Source of the DNA: Phoebastria nigripes | Taxonomy: Eukaryota; Chordata; Aves; Procellariiformes; Diomedeidae | Length of the DNA stretch: 64,000 bases | Reading direction: 5' to 3' | NCBI GenBank assembly: GCA_035582835.1 | Contig: JAYKAV010002955.1 | Location: 2,715,632 to 2,779,631, forward strand | Shown here: positions 24,501 through 36,416 of the stretch, in pieces | Layout: each line of letters begins with the position of its first letter | Numbering within the stretch: the first letter of the stretch is position 1 | Made by a program: the position numbers and the translations under genes | The notes under the pieces: generated by a model | The model's database searches: none | Told to the model about the DNA's origin: nothing | Seen by the model: only the letters and a program-made list of their open reading frames with translations

Positions 24501-26452
24501 AATTTTATAATGAGTAATTTTATACCCATNTAAATTTTCTAAATTATTATATATTATTGGGTCATAGTATTTATCTGCTNTCATATTTCGCTTGTCAGCT
24601 ACATGGTGTGTCATTCAGAGAAAACAACTATTTTCATTCATTTATTTAGCTGAGTTTAGTTTTTTAGTGAAGTGTCAAAAACTCTACCCCAGAGATAAAT
24701 GATGCAGCAAATAATACCAGAAATCAAGAGAAGAAGACAAGAAAGGAAAAGTGTGTTTTCAGATGAGTGATGAAAGAAAAATGGGAGCTAAGGCAGAAAG
24801 CTACATGATATACCTGCCTTCAGGCTAGAGTTAAGCATCTAATTCTCTTTGAAATTAAAGGAGCTGCACAGAGGTTCAGGACTTTGGTGCTGAATCTGAG
24901 TGAAGGAAGGGAGAGAAAGCCAGTTGTCTTTTCTAGAGAACTCCTGAAGAAGTGGGTATAAGTCTGAAGGAGTCACCATTTCTCACTCTATCCTTCTTTG
25001 GCATGGATTTTCTAGGGAGAATGAAAGCAGCTCAAAGTTGTAATATGAAGGAGCAGCTTTGCAGCCTCCCGTGTGTGTGTATATAGCAGCTAGGCTTTTG
25101 AAAGGATTTGTTTCCCTGAAATTTTACCCACCAACTTTCAGTGTTTCCTAGGTTATACCCCAGATTACTTTACTAGCTCATGAGGAAAGAGGGAAGGAAG
25201 AGGTTAGGCTGCCAGTCCCACAAGTTTTCCTGTGTGTCCTTCAGCCAGTGTTTTTTTCCTTGCATCCCAATCAAGGGGGAAACAGAACCTCTGCAGTGGG
25301 GACAAACAGCACTTTTCTATTTCTTGGGTGCATCCTCAGGACAGAAATGCACTTGTCAATTAGATTTAGAAACTGTTCAGGCACTGAAGCACCAGACCAG
25401 TCATACTCTGTGACTTCAGAGATTTCATAACTAGGAACTGGGTCTCAGGTCCTACACAGTTAATGGACCAGTAAATGCATAAAGATCCTCTTGACAATTC
25501 ATCACTCAAGCCAACCAGTTAAGGGTATGCATACTTACAGACCATTCAGCAGTTAATTGTTAAGGGAGGGCTCTCAAACAGTTCTGAAAGAGGTTCTTAA
25601 AGCTTTCTTGCAGTGAGAACAAATAACTAATGCAGATTACCATACCACTTCAAAGCTCAAATGAGTTAACACTCTATATCATTTATGGTATGAATTTATT
25701 ATGAAAAACTATAGGTTATGTTGAATGAATTTCATGTCTACTACAGGTGAAAGTGAGCTTTGGTCCTAATTAACATGTTGCATTGTTGTAGTCTATGTGT
25801 TGATGTTGTTTCTGGGTCCTGGTGCTGTTGCTCAATGTTGTTAGGTCAGGACTTCCCTCCACTTGCCTGCCTCATAAGTTTATCTTTATGAGCTCAGAGG
25901 TATTTCTCAGAATTGTTTTATGCTATCCATGAGGGATCTACCACGGGTAGTTCACTAAGATTTTGCATTCCCTCTTTTCTTTGTTGGTCATCAGAAATAC
26001 TAGTTTATGTTATCAGTAAATTGGGCTTAAGACAAATAACACGTTCTCTGTAACATCAGACAGTTTTCAGTACTATCTGAATAACAACACCTCCCACTAA
26101 TTCTGTAACATTCATTTGTGATTTATGATGTGCTGAAAACCTTTCAGGAATCGCCCCTCTATGCAATGTAAGAAACAGGGCAGAGGGCTAGAATAACATA
26201 ATGTGATATAGCAGAACAGAGCCTCTGTAATTCATACGAGGGAACTTCCCTCCCCGCCATATGTTCTCACATCAATTATTATTAGATATAGATTAGCAAA
26301 GGCAGGTATCTGGACGCAGCTTATGGGCTTGCTCCTTTGACAAAGAACAGTGATGTAGCTCCAAGGACTTTATGGTGATGCATTAGCTCATCCTGTTTGA
26401 GGATCTTTCCCCATATCTCTATGCCATCATGAATCTGAGTAGTATGGCTGGA
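24501..26452. other. Non-coding stretch, no gene seen
   Basis: AT-rich DNA with only short frames (such as 25180-25413). No recognisable repeat family, exon or RNA gene. Confidence 0.6.
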
Positions 26453-26458
26453 ACTCAC

Positions 26459-27555
26459 TGTATTGGGTTTGCGTGGCAAGGTTTTGGTAGCAGGGGGGGC
26501 TACAGGGGTGGCTTCTGTGAGAAGATGCCAGAAGCTTCCCCTATGTCCGATAGAGCCAATGCCAGCCAGCTCCAGGANGGACCCACCGCTGGCCAAGGCC
26601 GAGCCCATCAGCNATGGTGGTAGCACCTCTGGGATAGCATATTTAAGAAGGGGGGAAAAAACCTGCGCAACAGCAGCAACAGCAGCCAGACGAGAGGAGT
26701 GAGAATATGCGAGAGAAACAACTCTGCAGGCACCAAGGTCAGTGAAGAAGGAGGGGGAGGAGGTGCTCCAGGCGCTGGAGCAGAGATTCCCCTGCAGCCC
26801 ATGGTGAAGACCATGGTGAGGCAGGCTGTCCCCCTGCAGCCCATGGAGGTCCACGGTGGAGCAGATATCCACCTGCAACTCGTGGAGGACCCCACGCCAG
26901 GGCAGGTGGATGCCCGAAGGAGGCTGTGACGCCGTGGGAAGCCCACACTGGAGTCGGCTCCTGGCAGGACCTGTGGACCCAAGGAGAGAGGAGCCCACGC
27001 TGGAGCAGGTTTGCTGGCAGGACTTGTGACCCCATGGAAGGGACCCACGCTGGAGCAGTTCGTGAAGAACTGCAGCCCATGGGAAGGACCCCTGTTGGAG
27101 AAGTTCATGGAGGACTGTCTCCCGTGGGAGGGACCCCACGCTGGAGCAGGGGAAGAGTGTGAGGAGTCTTCCCCCTGAGGAGGAAGGAGAGGCAGAGTCA
27201 ACGTGTGATGAACTGACCACAACCCCTATTGCTCTGCACCGGTGGCGGGGAGGAGGTGGAGAAAATTGGGAGTGAAGTTAAGCCCAGGAAGAAGGGAGGG
27301 GTGGGGGGAAGGTGTTTTAAGATTTAGTTTTTATTTCTTATTATCCTACTCTGATTTGATTGGTAATAAATTAAATTAATTTTCCCCGAGTTGAGTCTGT
27401 TTTGCCCGTGATGGTAATTGGTGAGTGATCTCTCCCTGTCCTTATCTTGACCCGTGAGCCTTTCGTTATATTTTCTCTCCCCTGTCCAGCTGAGGAGGGG
27501 AGTAATAGAGCAGTTTGGTGGGCACCTGGCGTCCAGCCAGGGTCAACCCACCGTA
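26459..27555 (+). mobile_element. Solo LTR of a long (1.1 kb) GC-rich avian ERV group
   Basis: It begins TGTATTGGGTTTGCGTGGC at 26459 and ends CAACCCACCGT(A) at 27554/27555. It is flanked by ACTCAC at 26453-26458 and 27555-27560, a 5-6-bp target-site duplication depending on where the last base is placed. A TATTTAA box is at 26640-26646 and AATAAA at 27365-27370, giving a short U3 and a very long transcribed R region. The middle is GC-rich with degenerate repeats. I recognise this as an LTR type common in bird genomes, but do not assign a family name. No gag-pol-env sequence adjoins it, so it is a solo LTR. The long minus-strand open frame across it is a by-product of base composition. Confidence 0.9.
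26790..27155. repeat. Degenerate 40-50-bp tandem units inside the LTR
   Basis: Units built of CTGCAGCCCATGG and CCCACGCTGGAGCAG-type words recur: CCATGG at 26799 and 26841, later CGTGGAGG and CGTGGGAAG forms, and CACGCTGGAGCAG at 26996, 27046 and 27137. Spacing varies from roughly 39 to 51 bases. The same word set, inverted, forms the 49-bp array in the LTR at 3.88-4.08 kb. Confidence 0.8.
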
Positions 27556-27560
27556 CTCAC

Positions 27561-28118
27561 CAATGCAGAAAATTAAGCCTTCTGCAGTTAAATGACAAAG
27601 CAGAATCCCATACTCAAACATCACATGAGAAGTGTTGTCTGTCCTCTTGGTGCTGTGTTCCTTCATACTAAAAATGTTTATTTACTGGGAGAAATAGCTA
27701 TTTAACATTGCCTTGCTTCTACTTCTGCTGCACATTGGACACACAAACTTTGCCCACAGAAGAGGAATTTGAATAAAAGGGTCTCTTCATGTCAATGTAG
27801 AGCTGGTTTTAGAAATGAAAAACTAGGGCAAGTGCTCAAGATTAAAGAATTCTCACAATGACTAATTTACATAGCAGAATGGATCATCCAGTGTATAAGT
27901 GAGAGAAGGAAAGCNCTTATGCCTTCATAAGTTCCTGAAGGCTCCTTCTTCCGATGTCCAACACTGGCTCTAAATATGCCTAAGAGCAAGATAGATGGCA
28001 ACTGCCTTGCTCAGGATAGTATCCTACAGAACTGATGAGTCTTCAGTGATCAGGAAACCTCATTTATTCAGGAATTTGTACAGTTCTCTCAATCCCTGAA
28101 ATAGGAAACATGTTGATG
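27561..28118. other. Non-coding stretch
   Basis: No gene or repeat family recognised between the LTR duplication and the MIR relic. Confidence 0.55.
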
Positions 28119-28257
28119 TCTCATTTTACATATAATTGTTGCAAAAATGAAAGATGGGACCCTCTTATCTAAGGTGACCCAGGACGCAGTGGAAAAACTA
28201 GAAGATGAACCCAGGTATCTTAAAGCCTGGAGAGTGCTCTGTCCTCTAGGCAGCACT
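28119..28257 (-). mobile_element. MIR-like SINE relic, minus strand
   Basis: Plus-strand order TCTCATTTTACATATAATTG, CTAAGGTGACCCAGGACGCAG, GATGAACCCAGGTATC, AAGCCTGGAGAGTGCTCTG and TCCTCTAGGCAGCACT mirrors the complement of the MIR SINE (ccattttacagatgagg, cccaaggtcacacag, gaacccaggtctcctgac, ccaggccagtgctctatcc, actaggccatgctgc). It is the best-preserved MIR relic in the window. Confidence 0.8.
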
Positions 28258-28742
28258 ATCTTCTGGTGAGCAGACACTCCAAAATCATAATCGTNAAAGC
28301 AGGATAGATCATTCTGTGCAGTACTGTATCCTTTACATTTATCAACATAATTGAAAGAGAGAGCATTTGAGTAACTTCAGCTTGCAGGGTACAAACCAGA
28401 AATTGTCAACAGAGAAGAACCGGGATGTTTTTATTCCATCTCTCCTCCCTTTCCTTCTCTAATTCCTAATTCAGTCTTTAAAAAAAAAGCAATTCCTAAT
28501 CCAAGCACATTGCAAATGTAAGAAAGACTAGTGCCTAGCTGCTGAACGCATTCATATATAATTCTAGAGAGCAGATATAGAGCTGTCATTATCCAGAGAA
28601 ATCAGACACTTGTTCATAGTCTGCAAGTGACAGAATACGGGAATGATAATTAGGATGCGCAAAGAGAGAAGTAATGACCACAGATACTGAGCATTTTTTT
28701 ATTATTATAAAAATTTCTATTGCCATTCCAAATTTCCTTTAC
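28258..28742. other. Non-coding stretch
   Basis: AT-rich, no recognisable feature. Confidence 0.55.
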
Positions 28743-28747
28743 ATAAC

Positions 28748-29314
28748 TGTACTGGTTTTGACTGGGATAGAGTTAATTTTCTTCATAGTAGCTTGTATCG
28801 TGCTATGTTTTGGATTTGTGATGAAAACAGTGTTGATAACATAGGGACATTTTATTTGTTGCTGAACAGTGCTTACACAGTGTCAAGACCTTTTCTACTT
28901 CTCACATTGCCCTGCCAGCGAGTAGGCTGAGGGTGGGCAAGAAGTTGGGAGGGGGCACAGCTGGGTACAGATGACCCCAACTGACCAAAGGGATATTCCC
29001 TGTCATATGACATCACGCTCAGCAGTAAAAACTGGAGGGCAAAGTTTGATGGGGCTGCGGTTGCTCAGGGACTGGCTGGGCATTGGTCAGCTGGTGGTGA
29101 GCGATTATGGGGTTTTTTGCATTGCTTGTTTTTCTTGGTTTTGACTAGTTCCCCTCCTGTCCCCCCTGCCTCCTTAAACTGTCTTTATCTCAACCCATGC
29201 GTTTTCTGACATTTATCCTTCCAATTCTCTCCCCCATCCCAGTGGGGGTGCAGGGAGGGCAGGGGTGAGCGAGCAGCTGTGTGGTGCTTAGCTGCCTGCC
29301 AGAATTCAACAACA
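28748..29314 (+). mobile_element. Solo LTR, ERVL-type (class III), 567 bp
   Basis: The element starts TGTACTGGTTTTGACTGGGA at 28748 and ends TTCAACAACA at 29314. It is flanked by ATAAC at 28743-28747 and 29315-29319, an exact 5-bp target-site duplication typical of ERVL. The text (GGATAGAGTTAATTTTCTTC, ACAGTGCTTACACAG, CCCCAACTGACCAAAGGGAT, TATCTCAACCCATGCGTTTTC, GAGCGAGCAGCTGTGTGGTG) matches a widespread avian ERVL LTR that I recognise. The TATA (CAGTAAAAACTGG, ~29021) and polyadenylation signal (CCTTAAACTG, ~29173) regions look decayed. No internal retroviral sequence adjoins it. Confidence 0.92.
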
Positions 29315-29319
29315 ATAAC

Positions 29320-32300
29320 AAATTTTGATTTACCTTAAGTCAAATATTCTTTATTTAGCATCCTTGAAGGCAGTATTGGTCATGTTTCCAAAAGGTTGCA
29401 TACTGTGTAATATCAAAGTAGGAGCCACAAATACGTGAAAAACCATCTTACCCAAACCCAAGGCTGTGTGGATTCAGTGTGGAGACAGGTGGACTCAAAG
29501 GATAACATTAACTGCTAATGTAGCAATCCATGTGGGGAGACATCACAGTAGAATAGAGGGCATTATCATTCACAAACTTGCCTGGAAGTAGTACCAGCCT
29601 TATTCCACATTTTGGTATAAAGAGCTCTGACCCTTTACATCTTCACATAGGTCATATGTCCCCTTATCTAAAGTGACGATGCTTTAATGTGCATGGTATA
29701 GATTAATGGGGGAGACGAGTCACAATTTGTAAAGCTGTACTGTTATATATTGCAGTATCCCTGCAACTTAACACCTGAGATGCAAAAGCAGACCTGTATG
29801 ATGAAGTTATCATGTAGGCCCCCAAATAGCCTGTCCTGATAACTACCAGACATAGCCCAGGGAAGAAAAGCTCATTCTTTATGAAAAAGCATGACTTGTG
29901 TTCAGCCTGTCCCAGTATTAACTTATATCTGATTAAGTCAATTTGAAAATGCAAAAAAAGCAGACTGATGGAGCAAGCAGTGTGATGGTTAACACCACTG
30001 AAAGAGACAGGTAAGGGTTGATGCCATGGTGGATGTGACAAAGTCTCTGTTTCAACCAAGTTAATTCTTCATAGTAGTTTTTCAACCTATAAAGCTTGAA
30101 TGGTAGGGACAGAGGAATGAAGATGAAAGAGGACAGAGAGCCATGACCAAACAATGCTGAGTATCAGAGGCAACACAAAGACCTGGAGTCCCCATCAGTA
30201 AAGTGCAAGATCTGATCAATCTCATTTTACTATAGCTTTGCCTGCTTGTAGCAGATGCAAATAAATTTAGTGCATCCTGTATCAGGCTACAATGCATCTT
30301 TGATTCTAAAGCTGTGCTTTAGTATTACTTCTGCCAATGTGCATGAAACTAAACTGGAAATGCATTCATAGGATTTGATGCTCTCCGAAGGTGAATCCAG
30401 TGCATGGTACCAGGCTGGAGATAGTAAGAATGGAACTGCTTTGAAATGTAAACGTTGTTGTGATACACTGTCCTTAGTACCACATGGTTGCACCCTTACT
30501 GGGCTGCACTATTGGCTAGACATACCCTTNGTTCACTCCCAGGATATCAGCTGGGGAGAAGCAATTAATCCCCTCCAAGAAAAGCTTAAATATAGTTTGG
30601 AAGCTAGTTCGTTGAAGAGATTGCTTTTTGTAGGCAATATAGTGAAATTGCAAGTTTGATTTCTCGCATCCTGCAGAGTTCTATTACCCTGTTGAGTTTT
30701 GCACCTCCTGCCATGCCTCAAGGCTCACAACACGTGCCTTCAGAAACTTGCTATTAAAATACCACTCCAGTGGAATGTGGCAAAGCCCTCACATTATTCC
30801 AGGCACTGGGACCTGAAAATAATACAGGCAAAAAGTAAGGCTACCTTATAACATGGGGGATTAAAGGAGACCCAGTTGAACCTATGTACCTCGTGCACGT
30901 GGCCAGCCTCTTCTAGAGAGGGCTAGACCTGAAAATGCAATGTGAGCTATTCTGCACCAGGACTGGCCTGGGATCCAAAGGTTACTGTCTGGGCAGATGT
31001 NTTTCAATGTGTGGATGTAGCCCCGCTGTATCTATCTGCATAAACACTTGTATGCCGTATTGGGACAATGTCCAGCTCAAGGGTTTCAGCAAGGAATTCA
31101 GACATGAAAGGACTTCTCTTTTTAGTGCTTTCAATTCTATTAAATCTTACTGGACCTTATGTCAGAAAATGTCTATTTGGTGACAGGTTCTCCTCATATC
31201 TGATGTGCAGGAATTACCATCTTTTCATGTTTTAAAAAGAGAAGCAGATGTTGCAAACAGACAATCTGGAAACTGAAATTCTCTTCAGGATCACCAAAAT
31301 TTCCCAAAAGGTGGGTAGAGAGGAAGTGAAGAGCTCCTGGAATAGTAAAAGGCTGGAAATATAATAAATGACTGCAGCTGGTTCAATACTTCATATTCTG
31401 AATTCTCAATGTTGAATAAGCTCTAAATAAAGCTTTTAAGTCCTCCTTCCCTTTTATTTTTTCTCTCACTCTCTGCCATTTTTATTTAAGCTCCTAAGAC
31501 TAGCTGGATCTAAGAAAATAAAAACAATTGTAAGGGCTTTGTTCTTAAAGCATTAAGATTGGAGTTAACCGTGAACGGCTCAATGTATGTGAGATTAGAC
31601 TGAAGCACTTCTTGCTTTTTATAGAGAATCCATGTACTCATAATGTTAAGAATTCAAACAAGTTAATAAACACAATTCAGGTTATGAAAAAATTGTCTTT
31701 TATAGAAATGTTTCATTTTCTTCCCTTTACAGAACTTTCATAATGATGAGTATTAGTAAAACCAAAGAAAATGTGGAAACAAAATTGTTTCCACTATTAA
31801 AACTTTTCCTCCAACTGCAAGAATTTTCTTACATAATTACCAATTCTTAATTCATTAAAGTGGCGAAACTATCAATCTAATATATCTGTCTTGTCTATGT
31901 ATCAAGTTAATGTTTGTTTTATTTAATTTTCCAAATCAAAGAATCAGCCATTTTATTGTCATTAAAATGAGAAAAAATATGACTACCTATTTCTGCAATT
32001 TAGTTATCCAGCTCATATTGTAAACTTTTCCTGTAGCTGCTTAGAGACAGGGATATATTTAACAGCATTAGAGTATTATCTTGTCTCTTATTGATCAGAA
32101 AAAACAGTTTAATGCAAAAGCTAATTGTTTCCGGGACACATTTTGGGGTGTTTGATGAATCTTTGGGCTCAAATGACTCCGAACTTCCATGAGTTGAGCA
32201 TTAAACTAGATGCTCACTAGATGAACTACTGTTTGAGCACATGCTTCCTTTGGAAACAAGACTGTAATTTGGATACTGTGTTATTTTGCATTTTTCTTGG

Positions 32301-35057
32301 GCATTTTATGTGTTCAGTTTGACACACTCCATGTCTGCGTATATTAGTGACCTCTGTGCAAAAGTATGTTCAGTGAAGACAAACCAAAAGCTCTAGTATT
32401 GGATAAAGCTTTGTGACAGGTTGGTGTTCCATACAGTGTAGCTGGATACCCAATAATTGTGTAGATACAACCTGTAAAACCAAATATAATTACAGTCTTG
32501 TTTGTATTTTTACCCGGAAATCAAATGGTTTTGTTTTCATGGAGTTCATACGCTCCCTGCTGCGTAGCAGTAACAGGTTTTTCTTTTATGTGGAGCAGGT
32601 GGCTAATATTGAAAAAACTGTTTTCATGGTGTGAAAGATTTATTGCCCTCAAAACTCATCTCAGAATATTTGCAATTGGCTAGCAACTGCTGTTTAAAAA
32701 CCATTGTAGATATACAATGCAAGCACATAAGGAAGAATGCATAGAGGGAATATAAAGAATAGCTTAACTATTTTGTCTTGGGAACTTGTTTTTATAAAAA
32801 GACCCTCCNAGTTTCCTACACTTAATTATTTTAAATTAATTATAAAAATGGAAGACCAAAATAATCTTGCATGGTCTCCTGCAAGTCTTTGTTACTACAT
32901 CACATAAAACTATGCTGTATTTTAAATAAGATTATTTTTGTGTACTGACAGCTCCTATTGAAAGGCTGAACTAGAGCCTTCCTTGCCAGTTATGTGTTTA
33001 ATTATGCTTCTCCATACCTTTTTTATATCCTACCTTCTCGCTTGAACTGGAAGAAAGAGAAAGATGCTGAGACGGGAGACACTGAGACACCTTTCTATTC
33101 TTCTTCGCCTAGAAAAGGTACTTCTTCATATTTCACGGTGCTTTGATTCAAAATACTAGGTCTGACTTTTACTTAAAATGTGTTGGCAGGATTTGACTGA
33201 TTTCCTCGAGGCTTCACAGACTCTTGTTAGCTGTTTGGTTGATGTGGTATAATACGAAATATGGCAAAAGAGAAAAAGGTAGGCTATAATTAATTTATCT
33301 AAAACAGATTTATCATTGGTTTAAGTACAATTAATGTGATGTACAATAGATGTGTTTGAGCTTTTCTTCCTAAATTTAGCCAAGCCCTCAACTAGGCATT
33401 TGTTGTAAGAAGGTTCTCTAAGCTCCNTCTGTAATCAATGGAGAAAGGCAGCACTTCGATTCATATACCAGGTGTAGATAATTATGGCTACCTGCTCTCT
33501 TTTAAGCATATTTACAGCTTGATAATGCACTGATAATTAACTTGACCCAAACCTATAGAGTTTAAGGGAAGAGACACATTCCCCTTACTGGGTGAGAAGC
33601 TAATCTTGAACAACAGGAGGAAAACTCAAGCCCATTGCAACATTTTGTGGGATTACCTGCTCTGAAGTTTCCTGCGTCTTCATTGGAAGCCTTTGTGCTG
33701 AAGCAAGGTTGCAAAAGATAGCTCATATGGTTCTGATGGCAAAGCACTGGCATTTAGCTGTCTAAAATGATACCTACTCTTTCTGAAATAAATTACCTTA
33801 TTATTCATTCAGTCGTAATCCTACGTGGTGTCTAGAACAAAAGACCTAAAGCAGGAAGGCACATGTTTAAATTCCACAGAAGAAACTGAAGTTGTTTGTG
33901 AGGTGGAACGTGAATGTAATGCATGACTGAACAAGGTCCAGAGCTTGCAGAAAAGACAATAAACAAAGCTAAGTTTGTCATGGGTTTCTTGTTTTTGTTT
34001 TTTTTCAGGATGTGACTTAAGTTTCCATCAGAGGTTCTGCACACTTCATTTCCTAGTGTGAAAAGGCATATCCTTCCCATCTTCATCCATATTCAAACAC
34101 TAATAAACAGATGGTCAAATTAAAGAGACCCTATCAGCCAGAAAATTAAATGAATTAGAAATTCACCAGAGCTTAGTTTTCCAAACCATTCCTTCTTCCG
34201 TTAAAATAAACAAACCAGCTTACTTTTCCCTCTGCTTTTCTTCCAAACACTTTCAGAACCGTGAGATCAAATAATTAAGCTGGTGGAAAATCCCTTGTTG
34301 GTATTAGAAACAACCTCTACTGGGAGGAAGACTAAGATAACAGCTGGTTATTACAGAACAAGATATTTCATTACATTGAGCATATCTGCTTAAGAAAAAA
34401 GAAAAGTCAGACTTTGAACTTACTGGATCAGTGATTACAATGGAATTGGAACAGACTTGAATAGATATATTTTGCNTTGTGGGGAGAATAAGGAGATATT
34501 CTAATGGGATTTACTTGTTATACAAAGTTCAGGTTATAAAACAATTTACAAAGGAGCGGAATCTTCTAACACTGAAAGCAAAAGACAGGCAATAAGGAAA
34601 TTATATCAGGGCAGCAATTCATCCCAGCCCATTACGGCAGACTGGTGACTGTACTAACTTTACCTCTGCCAGTCAGTGGTGTTAATGACATTGGATCACT
34701 CAAGCCAGATAACAGCTACGACATAAAAGTCATTCAGGTTGCACCTACATTAACGTATTGATTCAGACCGGTGGTGCAGTTTTGAAGAGAGTCCCCTAAT
34801 TGTCACTACTTGCCATGTGGTGGCTCGGTTTCCTAAGTGATTAGGGGTCAGTGGACATAACTAAACTGTCAGCACCACTCCAGGGAAGCACAGGCTCTCT
34901 GACTACTGCTGGGCCACAGAAATCTCAGTCTTTGAGCCATGGGCATAGCGGAGACTTTTGCTCTATGGGATCAGATTAAATTTAGTCTGAAATAGTTTGC
35001 ATGAACCACACAGAGTGAAGATGTAGGGGCATCAGCACCAATGGTTTAAGTCTACTG
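29320..35057. other. Non-coding stretch, no gene seen
   Basis: About 5.7 kb. The 31.5-32.3 kb part is very AT-rich. The 34.6-35.05 kb part, just upstream of the CR1, has higher GC and no recognisable family; an unfamiliar LTR is possible there but unsupported. Short open frames (such as 29703-30059 minus and 30375-30659 plus) show no homology I can name. Confidence 0.55.
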
Positions 35058-36416
35058 ATCCCTCTGTGCCTGGGAAGATCATGGAACAGATCCTCCTGGA
35101 AGCTATGCTAANGCACATGGAGGACAGGGAGGTGANTCAAGACAGCCAGCATGGCTTCACCAAGGGCAAGTCCTGCCTGACCAACCTAGTGGCCTTCTAT
35201 GACAGAGTGACTACATCAGTGGACATGGGAAGGGCTACAGATGTCATCTATCTGGACCTCTGTAAGGCCTTTGACATGGTCCCCCACAACATCCTTCTCT
35301 CTAAACTGGAGAGGTAGGGATTTGATGGGTGGACTGTCCGGTGGGTGAGGAATTCGTTGGCTGGTCGCATCCAGAGAGTAGTGGTCAACGGCTCAATGTC
35401 CAGATGGAGGTTGGTGACAAGTAGCGTCCCGCAGGGGTCTGTATTGGGACCGGTACTGTGTAATATCTTCATCAATGACATAGANGGTGGGATCGAGTGC
35501 ACCCTCAGCAAGTTTGCAGATGACACCAAGCTGAGTGGTGTGGTTGACACGCCTGAGGGACGGGATGCCATCCAGAGGGACCTGGACAAGCTGGAGAAGT
35601 GGGCCCATGTGAACCTCATGAGGTCCAACAAGGCCAAGNGCAAGGTCCTGCACCTGGGTCAAGGCAACCCCCAGTATCAATACAGGCTGGGGGATGAAGG
35701 GATTGAGAGCAGCCCTGCCGAGAAGGACTTGGGGGTACTGATAGATGAAAAGCTGGACATGAGCCAGCAATGTGCGCTCGCAGCCCAGAAGGCCAACCGT
35801 CTCCTGGGCTGCATCCAAAGAAGCGTGGCCAGCAGGTCAAGGGAGGGGATTCTGCCCCTCTACTCTGCTCTGGTGAGACCCCACCTGCAGTACTGCNTCC
35901 AGCTCTGGAGCCCTCAGNACAGGAAAGACATGGACCTGTTGGAGCGGGTCCNGAGGAGGGTCACAAAAATGATCAAAGGGATGGAACGCCTCTCCTATGA
36001 AGAAAGGCTGAGAGAGTTGGGGCTGTTCAGCCTGGAGNAGANAAGGCTTCGGGGAGACCTTATTGCAGCCTTTCAGTACTTAAAGGGGGCTTATAGAAAA
36101 GACGGCGTCAAACTTTTCAGCAGGNCCTGTTGCAACAGGACAAGGGGGAATGGTTTTAAACTGAAAGAGGGTAGATTCAGATGATATAAGGAAGAAATGT
36201 TTTACGCTGAGGGTGGTGAAACACTGGCACAGGTTGCCCAGAGGGGTGGTAGATGCCCCATCCCTGGAAACATTCAAGGTCAGGTTGGAGGGGNCTCTGA
36301 GCAACCTGATCTAGTTGAAGATGTCCCTGCCCGTGGCAGGGGTGTTGGACTAGATGACCTTTAAAGGTCCCTTCCAACCCAAACTAGTCTANGATTCTAT
36401 GATTCTATGATTCNTT
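35058..36416 (+). mobile_element. CR1 LINE, 5'-truncated, with most of RT and full 3' end
   Basis: Homology starts near 35058 at the [10 protein letters not shown] codons of the RT domain and runs to the 3' tail GATTCTATGATTCTATGATTC at 36394-36413. Thus the 5' UTR, ORF1 and endonuclease are missing, as is common for CR1 copies truncated at insertion. The 3' untranslated part carries the GTGTTGGACTAGATGACCT word at 36341-36359. Thirteen ambiguous bases fall in this 1.36-kb copy, much denser than in its flanks. No clear flanking duplication is seen, as usual for CR1. Confidence 0.97.
35066..36184 (+). pseudogene. CR1 ORF2 pseudogene (RT palm to C-terminus)
   Basis: It encodes most of a LINE reverse transcriptase in one frame. 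RT blocks in order: [37 protein letters not shown] (first catalytic aspartate), [20 protein letters not shown], then the catalytic box [12 protein letters not shown] with FADD at 35513-35524. The C-terminal region follows: [51 protein letters not shown]. An in-frame TAG at 35315-35317 splits the frame, and the same frame resumes directly after it. At 36181-36184 the frame ends early in a stop, where a 2-base loss relative to the usual GRFRLDIRK text shifts the reading. The copy is inactive. Confidence 0.93.

Noticed and set aside
26321..27220. 299-codon minus-strand open frame
   Set aside because: It is antisense to the solo LTR and exists because the GC-rich repeat units lack stops; residues are repeat-derived and a second minus frame is also open there.
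3534..27555. The two related LTRs as ends of one provirus
   Set aside because: They are in opposite orientation, diverged, 22 kb apart, with a CR1, other relics and no retroviral genes between.
35248..35643. Minus-strand frames in the CR1 at 35 kb
   Set aside because: Shadow frames of the sense RT pseudogene.
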